From Gorsachius magnificus (Eukaryota; Chordata; Aves; Pelecaniformes; Ardeidae), in assembly GCA_034008185.1 (NCBI GenBank), contig CM067084.1, positions 44,529,099 to 44,593,098 on the forward strand: a DNA stretch of 64,000 nucleotides. Direction: 5' to 3'. The stretch's first letter is position 1; every line of letters begins with the position of its first letter. Below, piece after piece: positions 49,614-62,000 of this stretch. The position numbers and the translations under genes were made by a program. The notes beneath the pieces were generated by a model, which was not told where the DNA came from, did no database searches, and saw only the letters and a program-made list of their open reading frames with translations.

Positions 49614-50400
49614 ATTAGAAGTAACCATAGTGGAGTTTGCACTACGAAAAACCTCAGTTCTCTTGCGTTTCTATCCTCTTCATGTGGAATATAGTAAGCA
49701 ATGTATCTTTTTACTAATAAGTACTTTATTCAGAAGAATGTTACCTTCAGCTCATCTTCACAGAAGGTTGTTTGATACTTTTGTCTTTCAGCAGACATCT
49801 GTGTTTTATTCACATTCTTTCTAACCAGATTCATAGCCTCTGCTCACAAAATTATCTAAATTTCAACAATAAACAGACTGAGAGCAATTTTGTGATCTAG
49901 CGTATAGGAATGGATAGTTTCTCTGGAGCCCTCTTATGCCCTTGGACAGGAAAAGCTGCAAGAAGACTGTAGAGAGCTTCCAGTAATTCCTGCAGCAAGG
50001 AAGGGACAAAGTCAGGCTACATTCACTTCTGAGCCATTCCCAGCTATCTGTGTGGGAAGAAGAGGCAGTATTTTTTTGCAAACATGAGATATGTGATTTT
50101 GCAGTCTTTTGGAAAAGTGTTATAAGCTCACTCATAGAATGAATGAATCAGGCATAACTCTCCCTTGTTAATATCTTTAGTTTCTTCCCCTGTTTGTAAT
50201 ATTTCAGTGTTATGAGGCATGTGGATTTGACAGAATGTAAGGCCTCTTAATTCTCTATGATTTTTAAATAGAAGTGTACCAAAAGCAAATATACTGCAAA
50301 CGTATCTGTTCAGATATAATCTTGAATGAAACTGTAAAATGATTCTACAGGTAGTGGAGTATGACCAATGGTTAGATTGAATTAGAGTGTAAAATTGGTA
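49614..50400. other. Non-coding spacer
   Basis: No gene or transposon recognised between the CR1 and the pyrimidine-rich tract. Confidence 0.5.
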
Positions 50401-50405
50401 ATACT

Positions 50406-50563
50406 TTCCCTTTTCCCTTTCCTATTTTCTCTTTTCCCTTTTTCTTTTTCCCTTTTCCCTTTTCCCTTTCCCTTTCCCTTCCCTTCCCTTCCCTTCCCTT
50501 CCCTTCCCTTCCCTTCCCTTCCCTTCCCTTCCCTTCCCTTCCCTTCCCTTCCCTTTCTTTTCC
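50406..50563. repeat. Polypyrimidine tract ending in (CCCTT)16
   Basis: It begins with irregular C/T-only units of about 7 bp (CCCTTTT), passes through 6-bp units (CCCTTT) and becomes a pure 5-bp array (CCCTT, about 16 units, 50476-50555). The complementary strand reads (GGGAA)n. The opposing 76-77 codon frames (50382-50615 and 50395-50625) are translations of this tract. Confidence 0.95.
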
Positions 50564-53500
50564 AGAATTCTAAAAGCTGCTTAATAATAATAAATACTGG
50601 TTTAATGTGTTTCACCCTTCACTAGAATTAGCATTAGCAAAATAATATCGATTATGTAAACACAGCAAATTTTAACACACTCAGAGCACAAATACATCCA
50701 GGAGGCAGGTGGAAGAGTTTAAAAAGTTGCTGATGTTCTTTATGTTTGGAAATTAGATTTCTTTTTCCTTATATATTCTTCAGCAAGTTACTTTTGGCAT
50801 CATTCGGGTCTCTGTAGATTACTATAGTGTCACTCAGAATTGTAGTTTAACAACTTCTTAGTTTTACTATTATAATTCGAACATTAAAACTGTTTAAATA
50901 CTGTAATTGGACCAAACATTACTTTTCATTTGCATTGAAACATATTTATATTTAAAGGTATCCAACAAACTAAGCCACACTTTGCTGCATAAGTTATAAA
51001 AATGTTGTATAAGTTAGTTTTAATTAAAATAAACCAATGTGAAATATTTCTATTTCAGTATCTATCATTGCAAAAGGACATGAAAATGAAACACTTCTGA
51101 ACTATTGCTTCATTGAAATGATTGGGAAAATTACTAGAGTTTTATAGTACAAAAGGAAACCCAGATTAATTATTTGCGGCAAATGATTTGTTTGTGGAAT
51201 CAAGGCCAATTCTATTTTATTGTACGCAAACTGAGCATAGTTTTCATTCATTTGTCCATTAAAAAAAAAATAATGACATACCGATATTTCAACATACGGA
51301 TTATTTGTTAAAAGGCCAACTGTCTGTGTTTCCATGGAAATTTTTATGAAGCTTATCACAGGGTATTCTCAAAATCTGGGCTGGGTTGGTTGGCATTTTC
51401 TCATATATGACTTAGAACTCACATTTCATTGGTTTTAGCTTTAATTTCAGCATTGTTTTACTGAGCCTACTGTACCAGCAAAGAGTCTTGGTCATTAAAC
51501 TTTATGAATTTTTAACACTTTTACAAACAGGAATTAAAACAAAATGGCAAACTCAAGAGTACATTTGGAATAAACTATTTCTCCTAGTGTTATCTGCTGC
51601 TGTACATTTTTTTATTTTTTTCTTTGCATTCCACATCCTAAAGAAAACTATCCCATACATTCTTATTATGTTGTTCCTCTGCCAGTAACGTGCACTTCAG
51701 TAGGAGGTGCGGGTGCCCAGTGACACTGAAAATCAGGCAATTAGTGTCTCTGTTATGATACTGAGGCCTGATTAGCCTCTGCCTTGTGAATACTCCCTTT
51801 GACCTGTGAGAATTATTTTCATGCAGTTTATTGCTGTAGCTTAATTCCCAGTTTCAGCTGGGGAACTGTTTGGAGCTGCTGCTTTCTTTTTCCAGTAGAT
51901 GAGTTGATATTTTAAATAAGCACTGCATGTATTATTAATATGAGATCATATTATAAAGGAAACACAGACCCTGAGAAATACAGAGGTCTTTTTCTGCTTA
52001 CTTGTAGTAAAAAAGGCAACTCTTTTAAAAAAAACGAAGTGAGGCAGGAACAGTAGTTGGGTTTGACTCCACAGCACAGGAAGAAGGAAGAGGGAAAGGA
52101 GGAGGAGAAAAAGGAGAAGCAGCAGCAGCAGGGACTTTTAATTTCTTTAGTAAGAAAGACAAGGAGTGCAGTCGGCCAAAGAGACCGTGGACCAGTCTTC
52201 TCAGTAGCTCTTTGTCCAGGCAGTTTTTACAGAGCAGCATGTTTTTGCCTGTTTAGTACTGCCTAAACAAGCTACAGAGATTTCTAGAAGAGCCAGAGGA
52301 AAGGATAAGAGGTCTGGGTGTAGACTCACTAAATTATTTTCAGTTTTTCATAGGGGACAGAACAGCAAACAGAGTTTATTGACTAAAGCAGTGCCTCTCT
52401 TGTAAGTCCATATGTCTATACAACCACTGCCATTCTCGGTGTTTATCGTGGAATGCCAGTACAGCTCTCGATGCCTACATGCGGTTTTACTAGCTCATCC
52501 CTTCTCTGACAAGCTTTACAGCTTTACAACCACAATGGCAACAGTAACAGTGCTTGTTTTCACTGGTATTCTAATTTTTAGTTACACCTACCTGAGGAAG
52601 AAAATGACAGCATTGTTCTAAGACATGGAGCAGCTGTCAGGTGGGTAAAAAAAATGGACTGCGTTCATGGCTTTTCATGCAGTGAGGATTCAGTCCTGCT
52701 GATATCAACACCTTGACTTCACCTGTGCTAGATCACCCCCTGAGAGCAGTGTTGTTATAAGCCCTAAGCACAAACCTAATTTATACAGTAATTCTGCAAG
52801 TGAGAATGGGTTTACATTGCCATGTGGCTGTGTCTCATCTGTTCCATACAGCACCTCAGCTACTGCTGGAGTCCTCTGCCTAGCCTTACCGTGCTTCTGC
52901 TGAAGTCTGCAGAAAAGCTCCTATTTCCTTCAGTGGGAGGAGAGTTTTGTCAGCACTTTGTGAAAACCATATGCTGGGTGCGCAACTAGCCATTAGCTTG
53001 AATTTGAAAGTATAAATTCTGGTTAAAAAAAAATCCTAACACTGTAGCAGCACCCACTAAAATATTGCATTTGGTACATACAGTCACCATAAACAGCATG
53101 TAGCTTTTTTTTTCTCTGGAAATACATTAAAGGGGAAAATGGGTGACTCTCCAGGAAGTAATCTGAGCCTTAATTTTAATATAAATATGACTCATTACAA
53201 TTCACATGAAGTTTCTGAACGCAAGAAAATCCTGGAGATGTGACATTATGTGACAGAAATCAAGAAAGCTCCTGCAACCACACTCCTAAACACCAAAGTC
53301 AAATCTGGTGTCTTTAGATCACCACATCTCAGATAGCAAAGTTTTGTTTTCTTGAAATCTCTGATGCCTTTAACAGTAAATAAAGTATCTAACCTTTGAT
53401 CTGATTTTTTATGTTAGTGTGCACTGTCACAATCTAATAGCAGTCTTTATAACAACTATACCTCAAAAGAAATTACAATGACACAGTAGCTTGAGTGGTT

Positions 53501-56500
53501 TTGCAGCATAAATTTCTACTCTTAAATTCAAGATTACGAGGACCCTGTTGCTACTGTGTACTGAAACCTACACGGAAAAACATCTGATCAGTTACAGCCT
53601 GTGCTTTCCTAGCCATTCCATAAGTCCCATCCTTGTTAAGCTCATCAGCAGAAAAAATCTTATTGAGGACCACCAACTACCTTGATTAAGCCTGGGGATG
53701 AAAATTCATGATCTTACACATAAACAGTCCAAAATGCAAGCTATCTTATCCAGTTTTATTTATAATAAAATATATTTTATTAAAAGCTTTCTGAGAAACT
53801 AAATGGATGAACTCTATCAAACATGTTGTTCAACAATAAAACCACATAATAAATAAGCAGTAGAGACACCCAGTCACAACTGGAATAATACTTTTCACAG
53901 ACAATGCTTTAGCTTTGTCCTTTCAGTCCAGGATGTCTCAAGGGAGACCTACAGAGTAAGTTCAAAAGACAAGCCTGGGAACTAAAATTCATCATTCACT
54001 GTACATTAAAAATCATAGACTTCAATGGAAATATCAGTTTTATAACATGCTATAATTTTTACCAATTGAGAAAAAAATATCTCCAGCTTGCACAAGAGCT
54101 GTTTTATCGCTTCTTCCTACCAGTCCACTCGTACTTTACCAAGTTTCATTCAGAGCTTTTGTTCTCAAATTGTATTTACAAGATTTGCTGCTATTTAGAA
54201 GTTTGATATCTCTATTCCAAATCTGAAGGACTAGTATGCACTGAAATCTTCTGGGTTTTCACCAAATACATCAGTCCTGTAATAAAATATATTCCCTTTT
54301 CCTACAAGTTCCTCTATAAAGTGCAGCAGGCTGACCAGTTTCAGGGTCAAGAAGAGCAACATTAATAACTGGTCTCATATCTGGCTGAACTCCAGTTTGG
54401 ATGGTAAGAGGGCATACTGCCTCTTTTAGGACCTGAAGAAACAATCAGCCTGCTACACCGAGGACCTGACTCCTGTTGACAGACCCAAATACAGTTCCAT
54501 TCAAAAAGGCCGGAGTGGATATTTTTTCACTTAAGAGCTACCTCTCGTCCTTTCTGTCTTTCTCTTTGAGGGATGGGGAAGACATAAGAGAAGAAACCCC
54601 TCAAAATTCTCATCTAAACTTTGGGTGCTGGTGTCTCCAGAAAGACTGAATGGTACTGTTCTCAACATAAGACAGGAGAGAGGTTGTGGGGTTTTTTTCC
54701 AGTTCACTTTTGCACTAAGTAGTCCATTCTTTTGTATGAGTTTGGCACAAAGACTGGTTGAGGGGGCTGCGGGCATAGAGCATCTTTACCTGGTGGGTGG
54801 TAAAATCAGTTTGTATGGATGCTCCATGGCTGAGAACCCTACTTGCAACACCTTGAGAAGCAGCCTTTGGAAGGGACTAATTTCTTGCCTTTGATGCGCT
54901 TCCTAGGCACGGATGCTCTCTCTGTTACTTCTTCATTGGAAATGTAACCCCTAGCAGCCAGAATTAGTGCTGACCATTAACTGATCCTGGTACACATTTA
55001 GGCAGATTTCCAGACCCAGGCCTAACAGAAGAGGTATTTGAGAGCACCGGTGTATAACATAAACATAAATGTAGACAGCAAATTTTAAATCTTCATACTT
55101 TATGTGGTAGTATGAGAAGTTTTGCAACTGCAACACAGTCTTGATGTAGCTTTCTATTAATTCTTCTTCCAGGGATGAGTCCTGGGTTGTTTTCAGTTAT
55201 GCAAGAATCTTCTCCTGCATTTTCTATTGTACATATTTTGAATAATTCTTAATTTACTTTTTTGGATCTTGGATGGTTCTCATCTCCATTGCTAGGAAAA
55301 ATCTCTCTGTATTTTTTTTGCTTTCTTCCCAAACCTTCCTCCACACCTTTCTGACCCTCCTCTAATGCCCTCTTTCTAATATCTGACTTAAGTAATTTTA
55401 CATTATTCTAATCTCCTTTACTGCAGGCATAAGGGAAAAAACAGCCTTCAGCTATTACTTTCTCCTACTATATTTCCTGAGCAACAGAAAACAAGGTCTT
55501 GCATCATTCTACCACACTTAAGACATTTTTATTAGATTGACATTAACATGAAAAAAAAGTTTCATAAAAATATCTCCATAACATCAAACAGAGTTCTCTG
55601 GGTTATCAAACAACAGAGTTCACAACCCTTCAGTCAGCATTTTGAAACACAGAAAAGACAGAAATTCAATAGGGCAAATGAGGAAAAGGAAGGAAGAAAC
55701 ACCAACTGTATTGATGTTCCCTTTAACTAATTTTCTTTGCTACGCTTTAAGTACTTTTGCATCTAAAATTGTTTTGGAATAGTAACACAAGGGCCCAGAT
55801 ATCAACCCCTTCTTAGGACTTTGCCCTCTTTAAGTAAATATTAAGCAGATGTTATGGTTTCCTTGTGCTTATAACACAAACAACAACAGGATCAGGCAAT
55901 AGATACCTCCCACAGAACAATGTCACAAAGGTACACCTTCGTACTTCAGCACTTGTGACTGTCTGCACTCTCAGCAACAGCAGTCCCTCTGTTTCACTTT
56001 CTGAAACAGGCATGAGAGAAATAATGAAGTCAAATATCAAATATCCTTTCCCTCTATTCTTCTAAAAAGTCTCAAACAAAACATCATATTGTGCCTGGTT
56101 TCCCCATGGGTGCTTGAGTACAGAGAAGATATGAAGCTTTACTTATTTCTTTTTTTCATAGTTCACATTATCTCATCCCTGTTACTTCCAATGTCTGGAA
56201 ATAGATACCCTGCTTTTTTTAGTGCAGTTCAAAACATAACCAGTGAGTTAGAAGTGGTATACAACAGATGTACAGATAATAGATATTCAACAGATGAATT
56301 GCTCTTTGAAATATTTTATCTCTTTTCATTGATAATGCAAAGAATTGAGTCAACTAAAACAAACAACATGCCTGGTTTTAAGGCAAGTAATGTTGAGATA
56401 TCTGTGTCTACTCTACATATTTACCATTCTGGCATTTTGTATGTGCGATTTAGGAAATGAACATGTTTTTCTGAAGAACAAGTCAAGATGTCATGCATCA

Positions 56501-58078
56501 ATCTCTCAAATGTAGAGGTCTAACAAAGGAAAGAATGTGGTCCTATGTATTCAAGAGAGCTTATTCTCAGGAGAGTGAGGTGGAAATGCAAATATTCAGA
56601 TGATTTATTATCATTTCCCTGAAATAGGGAAACAAATGGAATATGAGGAATGTTATCTCCATCTCATGCGTTAAGGAGCAAGCCCATACAATGATACACA
56701 GAAGCTTTATTAAAAATTCATTAGACTGTAAAGTCTCTCATTTTGTAATCAGAATTAAGTAGTTTTCTAATGTCATTAGCTGAAAGTCAATTTAAACCAG
56801 TATCAGTAGTTGCAACACACTCCAAAATGCTTAATTAAATACAACAAATGTTTTCCACTTATTTTTTATTGGAAATATTAACATTTCATATTATGAATCA
56901 AAACCACATTGCAGTGATTTCTCTAACAACTAAATTTCCCATGAATTTATTTACTAATCATATTTACATTGGTCATAAAAGGTAAAGGAGTTTCTGAAAC
57001 AGAAATCCAGTGATCATGTTTAATTTCTGAGCCAGTAGAATATTGATGCATGGAAAAGCTCACAAGGTGTGCTGTTTTCTCCCATTAGATAGGCAGTTCC
57101 CTTGACAGCAACAGTGAAGTGCAGTAAGCTATAGCAAAAAGATCCTAGAATAAATAAAAAGTAACTTTTTAAAAAAAGCACAAAAACTTTTCAAAATGAA
57201 AGTATTGTATTAGGAAGAAGGTTGACACTGGTAGAAGCTATGGTTTCTCATATAAGTCATTGTCTTTGAGTTGCTTCTGTACTAAGGCAGCAGCTGTGAT
57301 CTCAAACAGCTTTTTTATTATGGTAAATATATATTTTTTTCTTAAAAATATTCTTGTATGATTATCGCTAGATTTATAAAGGGCATAAGGAAAAATAGAC
57401 TTGTAATATAAACATTTTAGTTTGAGAAATAATTGGCTTCTAAATTAGGTTCTTCAGTAAGGGTCTCATTTTCTGGGAAGAAGGAAATGGATACTTCTCT
57501 ATAAAGAGATTAATCTTTTTCAAGGAGCTCAGGCAAGGCATCAAAAAATTACTAGCAATTTAAAAAAAATCATTTAGCTGATTGTCCATATATCTCAGTG
57601 GTATTAAACAGGCTCATACATCAGGTATAAGTCACTTGGCATCTCATATGGCATATGCAGTTACTCAAGTGTTCAAAAAAAAAAGACTATCCCCCCTACA
57701 TTCATTATGCTTTACCACACTCAAAATGTATAAGAGAATATACCTTTTGGAGTCATGAGTTCAGTACTAGAAATGGGCCCCACACTGTAGCTGAGTTCTT
57801 GGCTGGCCACTCATATCTAAAAACTTTATGATAGGTTCTCCTCCACAACATTCATTCCCTACTCTCAGACTCCAGCTTTGACATTTTTTCTGCACATTTA
57901 CTCTAAAATGGCTTCCTGCAGGTACAGGCTCCACTCTGTATTGTTGACTAGTCCTTCCAAAGTGATGAAAACCATTCCATTTAAAAAGAATTCAGTCTTT
58001 TGTACCTGAAAGATAGTGAAGTCTCCAAGGAAGCTACTATTGGCTTTTATATACTGTGTTTCCTTGCTTTTTAGAGAC

Positions 58079-58100
58079 AAAAAAAAAAAAAAAAAAAAAA
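58079..58100. repeat. Poly-A run of 22
   Basis: An uninterrupted A-tract with no recognised retroposon body upstream. Confidence 0.9.
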
Positions 58101-59038
58101 TCTGAAAACATCCTGCTTCAAGCTGGAAATGGATCAGTTTGTTTTGGAGACAAATGGGTTTTTTTATCTTTCAGGTAAACAACAGATAGCACGTCCGCTT
58201 CCATTTGATTTCAGCTAAAGCAGTATTTCTCCTGAACACCAGCAATGAAGTGTCACAGAGGACTTGGCATCAGATGTAATATTTGAGAACAAATATTTAA
58301 GATGTGTGTAATAAAGGAGACCTTTGCATAAAAGGGCTCTTATCTATACTAGTCATCTGTTGTTACTAAAAATCATTTCCAAAACCAACAGTTCTGGAGG
58401 GGCTACGTTTAGAGATTAAACCATTCCACAGTCAACACTTCATGACTGTCATCAGCCAAGTGCCTGGAATAGGTTTGCAAAGAAATGATCAGACCAAGCT
58501 GAATTTAAAGGCTCACTAAACAAGCTCTGCTGGCATGTGATATAAACTGTATGAGGAGAGGGGAAATGAGGAAAAGGGCAGAAAAATGGAAGCTGATTTA
58601 CTGCAGCACAGCCCTCTCCTGCCACCAACATGTTACCTGTTGCACCGGTGACATGGCCAAATCCTCAGCAGATCCCTACTTGGCCTGAATCAACAGGAGA
58701 GGAGGGAAATACACTGCCAGTTCTTCAAGAGTGGTCAGCTCCAGGTGGGTGATGACTAGGCTAAAGCTATGGCCTTTCTGAAGAAGCAGTCTCTTTTCCC
58801 CTTCCTCAGTTAAAATTGCCTCCTGAAAGCCCAGGCATGGGGCTTGGGAGGCTATGAACTTCAATGCCAAATCTTTCACCATGTTCTTATATAACTCTTT
58901 ACACTAGCATATGCTGTTAGGATCACCAGTCAGCTACAAAGTTTAAAACTGGATATGAAAAATCACTCATAGTGGTCTTGAATTAACAGGTACATTGGGC
59001 AGATCATCCTGAAGAATTTCATCCCATCTCTAACTCGG

Positions 59039-59058
59039 TCTGGTGTGGCCACACCAGA
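59039..59058. repeat. 20-bp perfect palindrome
   Basis: TCTGGTGTGGCCACACCAGA is identical to its reverse complement, centred on GG|CC at 59048-59049. It sits in otherwise ordinary sequence. Confidence 0.95.
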
Positions 59059-62000
59059 GCTGAGGGATGCTGTTCAATACCTCTTCATGCAAGTTTCACC
59101 CCCCCCGTGTATTTTCTGTAGAAGTAACAGTCTTGTTTCTGCCCTCCATCCCTGCCATTCTTCTTTTTCTTTTCATGATCTAATTTTTCAAATGAACAAA
59201 TACCAGTGAAAATGCACTCCTGACCTCTGACTTCACTGATGGCTCTATATCAAGGCACTCATTTCAAAGATGGCATCTAGAGTAGTAATCGATATTTAGC
59301 CGTACAATTGTTCTAAAGATGCTAGCACATAATGCTGAGTTTATATAAACCTTTGAAAGATTGCACTTCTGGGCTGAAAATGCTTCACATTGAGACAAGA
59401 AACACAGTCTTAGTGACAAATAATGTGCTGCTTTAGAAAGTCCATGCTTTGCGGTAACACATCCATTATCATAAGGTGCAATATGGCCCTAAACACTTCT
59501 TCCCTTGTGCTCTAGTTTAGGAAAATAGAAATAATTTTAATCTATTTGCATACTCTTTTTTTTTTTATGGGATTATCTCTCCTATTTCCCTTTTAATTTT
59601 ATGATGATAGCATTTATCTGATTCAATGAAACTAATGATTAAAATTTTCTCTTTGCATTTCCAATATTTAAATTGTATTCCTGTGCAGTCCATTAAATTT
59701 ACTGCAGCAAAACCAGTAAGTAACTTCTTGGTCTTTAAAAGTCATATTTCAAATAGCTAAATCATGACAATATAAATATTTTTTTATATGACTGGTGAGG
59801 TTTCATGTCTATTGTAAGACAGAGGCATCTCAAAGCCTATTAAAGGAGAGAACGGCTTATTTTTGTTCTCTGTTGATGGAATTATCGAGCCATAAAGGAT
59901 GAATTTCTGTGGTTTACCATTTCGTTCCACTGATTATTACCAGCACAGTGAAGTAGTAAATACAAATGCTAATTTCAACATACTTTCAAAGCACATTTTA
60001 AAAGTTTGATAGGCTCTCATAGTATCTAAATCAAAAGGCAAGATACTGTAAAATCCATTTTGTTTACAAACAAAAAAATTACAATACAAATGCAAAAGAT
60101 GCTGAAATGTAAAGCTTATCAAACTACACCAAGAATAAACACCTGATGGAAAAGAGAGTTAATACAGAGACAGTACCAACTTAAAGCAGTGATGGGGAAG
60201 TCGTAAAGGACTACAGGAATCAAAAATATCTCTAGCATTATGGGACACAGAAAACATCTTTTGAAACAATCAGTAGTAATCACATTCACTTTGCAAGGCT
60301 GTGTTGTAAGACAGAGAAATACCACAATATACCAAAATACTTTTTTTAACTGCTAACTTGTTTTCACAGTCTATATTCAACATTTCTTTGGGTTATAATT
60401 TAATATAAAATATTTTTCTATTACTGAGTTAGATAAAGGTCATATATTTGTAGAAAAAATCACAAATCTGAAAGTTCAGAAAACCTGCTACCTTTATTAA
60501 TTGAGGTTTTGAGCTTCTTTTATTCATACACAATTATCTGCTTTTACGATCACTTTTGTTCTCTCTGCCATTTTTTTGCCATGGGTTTTGCATGTATTTG
60601 TATGGAAGAATTTTATATGTCTACATATATAACCTAATAACATGTATGCAACTTCTAAAGATATTTAAAAATATATTCTCAACTTGTTTTATTTGAATGC
60701 AGTTATTCAGGCAAATACACTTGGCCTTGTGGAAAATATCCTCAGATGATGAGGATATCAAGATCAGAAATCTTTTGATTTCTTCCCAGTATCAAAAAAT
60801 GAACAAACAGAAGTGTGGTCAGTTTCTGTAAAACTAGGAACAAAATACTCAAGTTTATAATATTAATTAGAGTAAATTGAGATTTGTTTGTATTTTGGTG
60901 TTTATTGCACAGTATACCACAAGGATAGTTTAAGAACCTCTGGAAAAAACAGTCTTTTGCCATTATGATAAATCTGATGATAAACAAAAACGGAGATTGC
61001 AAACCATTTCTATCCATTGCCTAGTGGAAAATTTTCTTTCCTCCTGGAAGTTTTGTTGTGGAGATGGAGACATAAACATGTAGGAAACACGGGCAATTCA
61101 AGAGAGTTGTCCTCTGAGAAATGCCTACCGTCCTTTGCTCACTTTCTGCTTTGTGAGGGTGTTTTTGTACGGTTGTTTCTGGGCATCTGTCTAACTCAGG
61201 TTAAAGATTTTTTGTTGCTTTTTGCTTTTGTCTTTTTTGAAGTATATACTTACTGGTCAATGCAAAGGTTTCCTCTACAGGGAAACATTCTAGTACCACT
61301 GAGCACATGCCAGGTATGAAGGCATCTTTCTTTTTCACAGGAAATCCTCCATCTCAACATTTTTTGTTCCTACATCTCGTGTCTCCTCTTCCTCACACAA
61401 ACCCATTAACATGACAGGTATCCTCAGCGGCAGCTGGTTAAGTAAGCACCATATGAAGAAAGGGTTGGGAAACAAAGGGAGCTTAAAGATACCTTTTGCA
61501 ACAGCGTGATGCTGGCAGCATTTAGGCTGTGTTGAGATCTGCCTGTTTGCCTATTGCTCAGAGGAGAGAAGCTAGTATCCAGGAATCAGAGGCACATAGC
61601 AACAGCCGCAAAAATGGGGGGGTTACACATTCTTTATTCCAGAGGAATAGCCAGCAAAGCTCAAAGGATTTCCAGCTGTGCTCTGTCTAGAATAACAGAG
61701 AGTTTGAGCTTAACAAAGCTCATTTGATTTTGCTCATTGATTTTCATGTGTATTTTAGCATAATAAGGTTCACAAACTCCAGTGTTTGCAAAAAGTGAAA
61801 ATGAAAAAGTTGTGAAAATAGTGACATCATTTTTGAATCTGAATGAATTCTCACCAGTTTTTCCCCGGCAGGGCACAAATACGTGTGTACAGCAGCCTAT
61901 GCGCTACTTAAATCCCATTTAGTTTAAGCCCTCAGTGAATTTCACTGGTACATAAACTTAAGACCGATCATTCCATTTTCCCTGGGCAGCAAAGTTGACT

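Noticed and set aside
50382..50625. Gly-Lys-Glu-rich and Phe-Pro-Leu-Ser-rich frames
   Set aside because: Translations of the (CCCTT)n microsatellite on the two strands.
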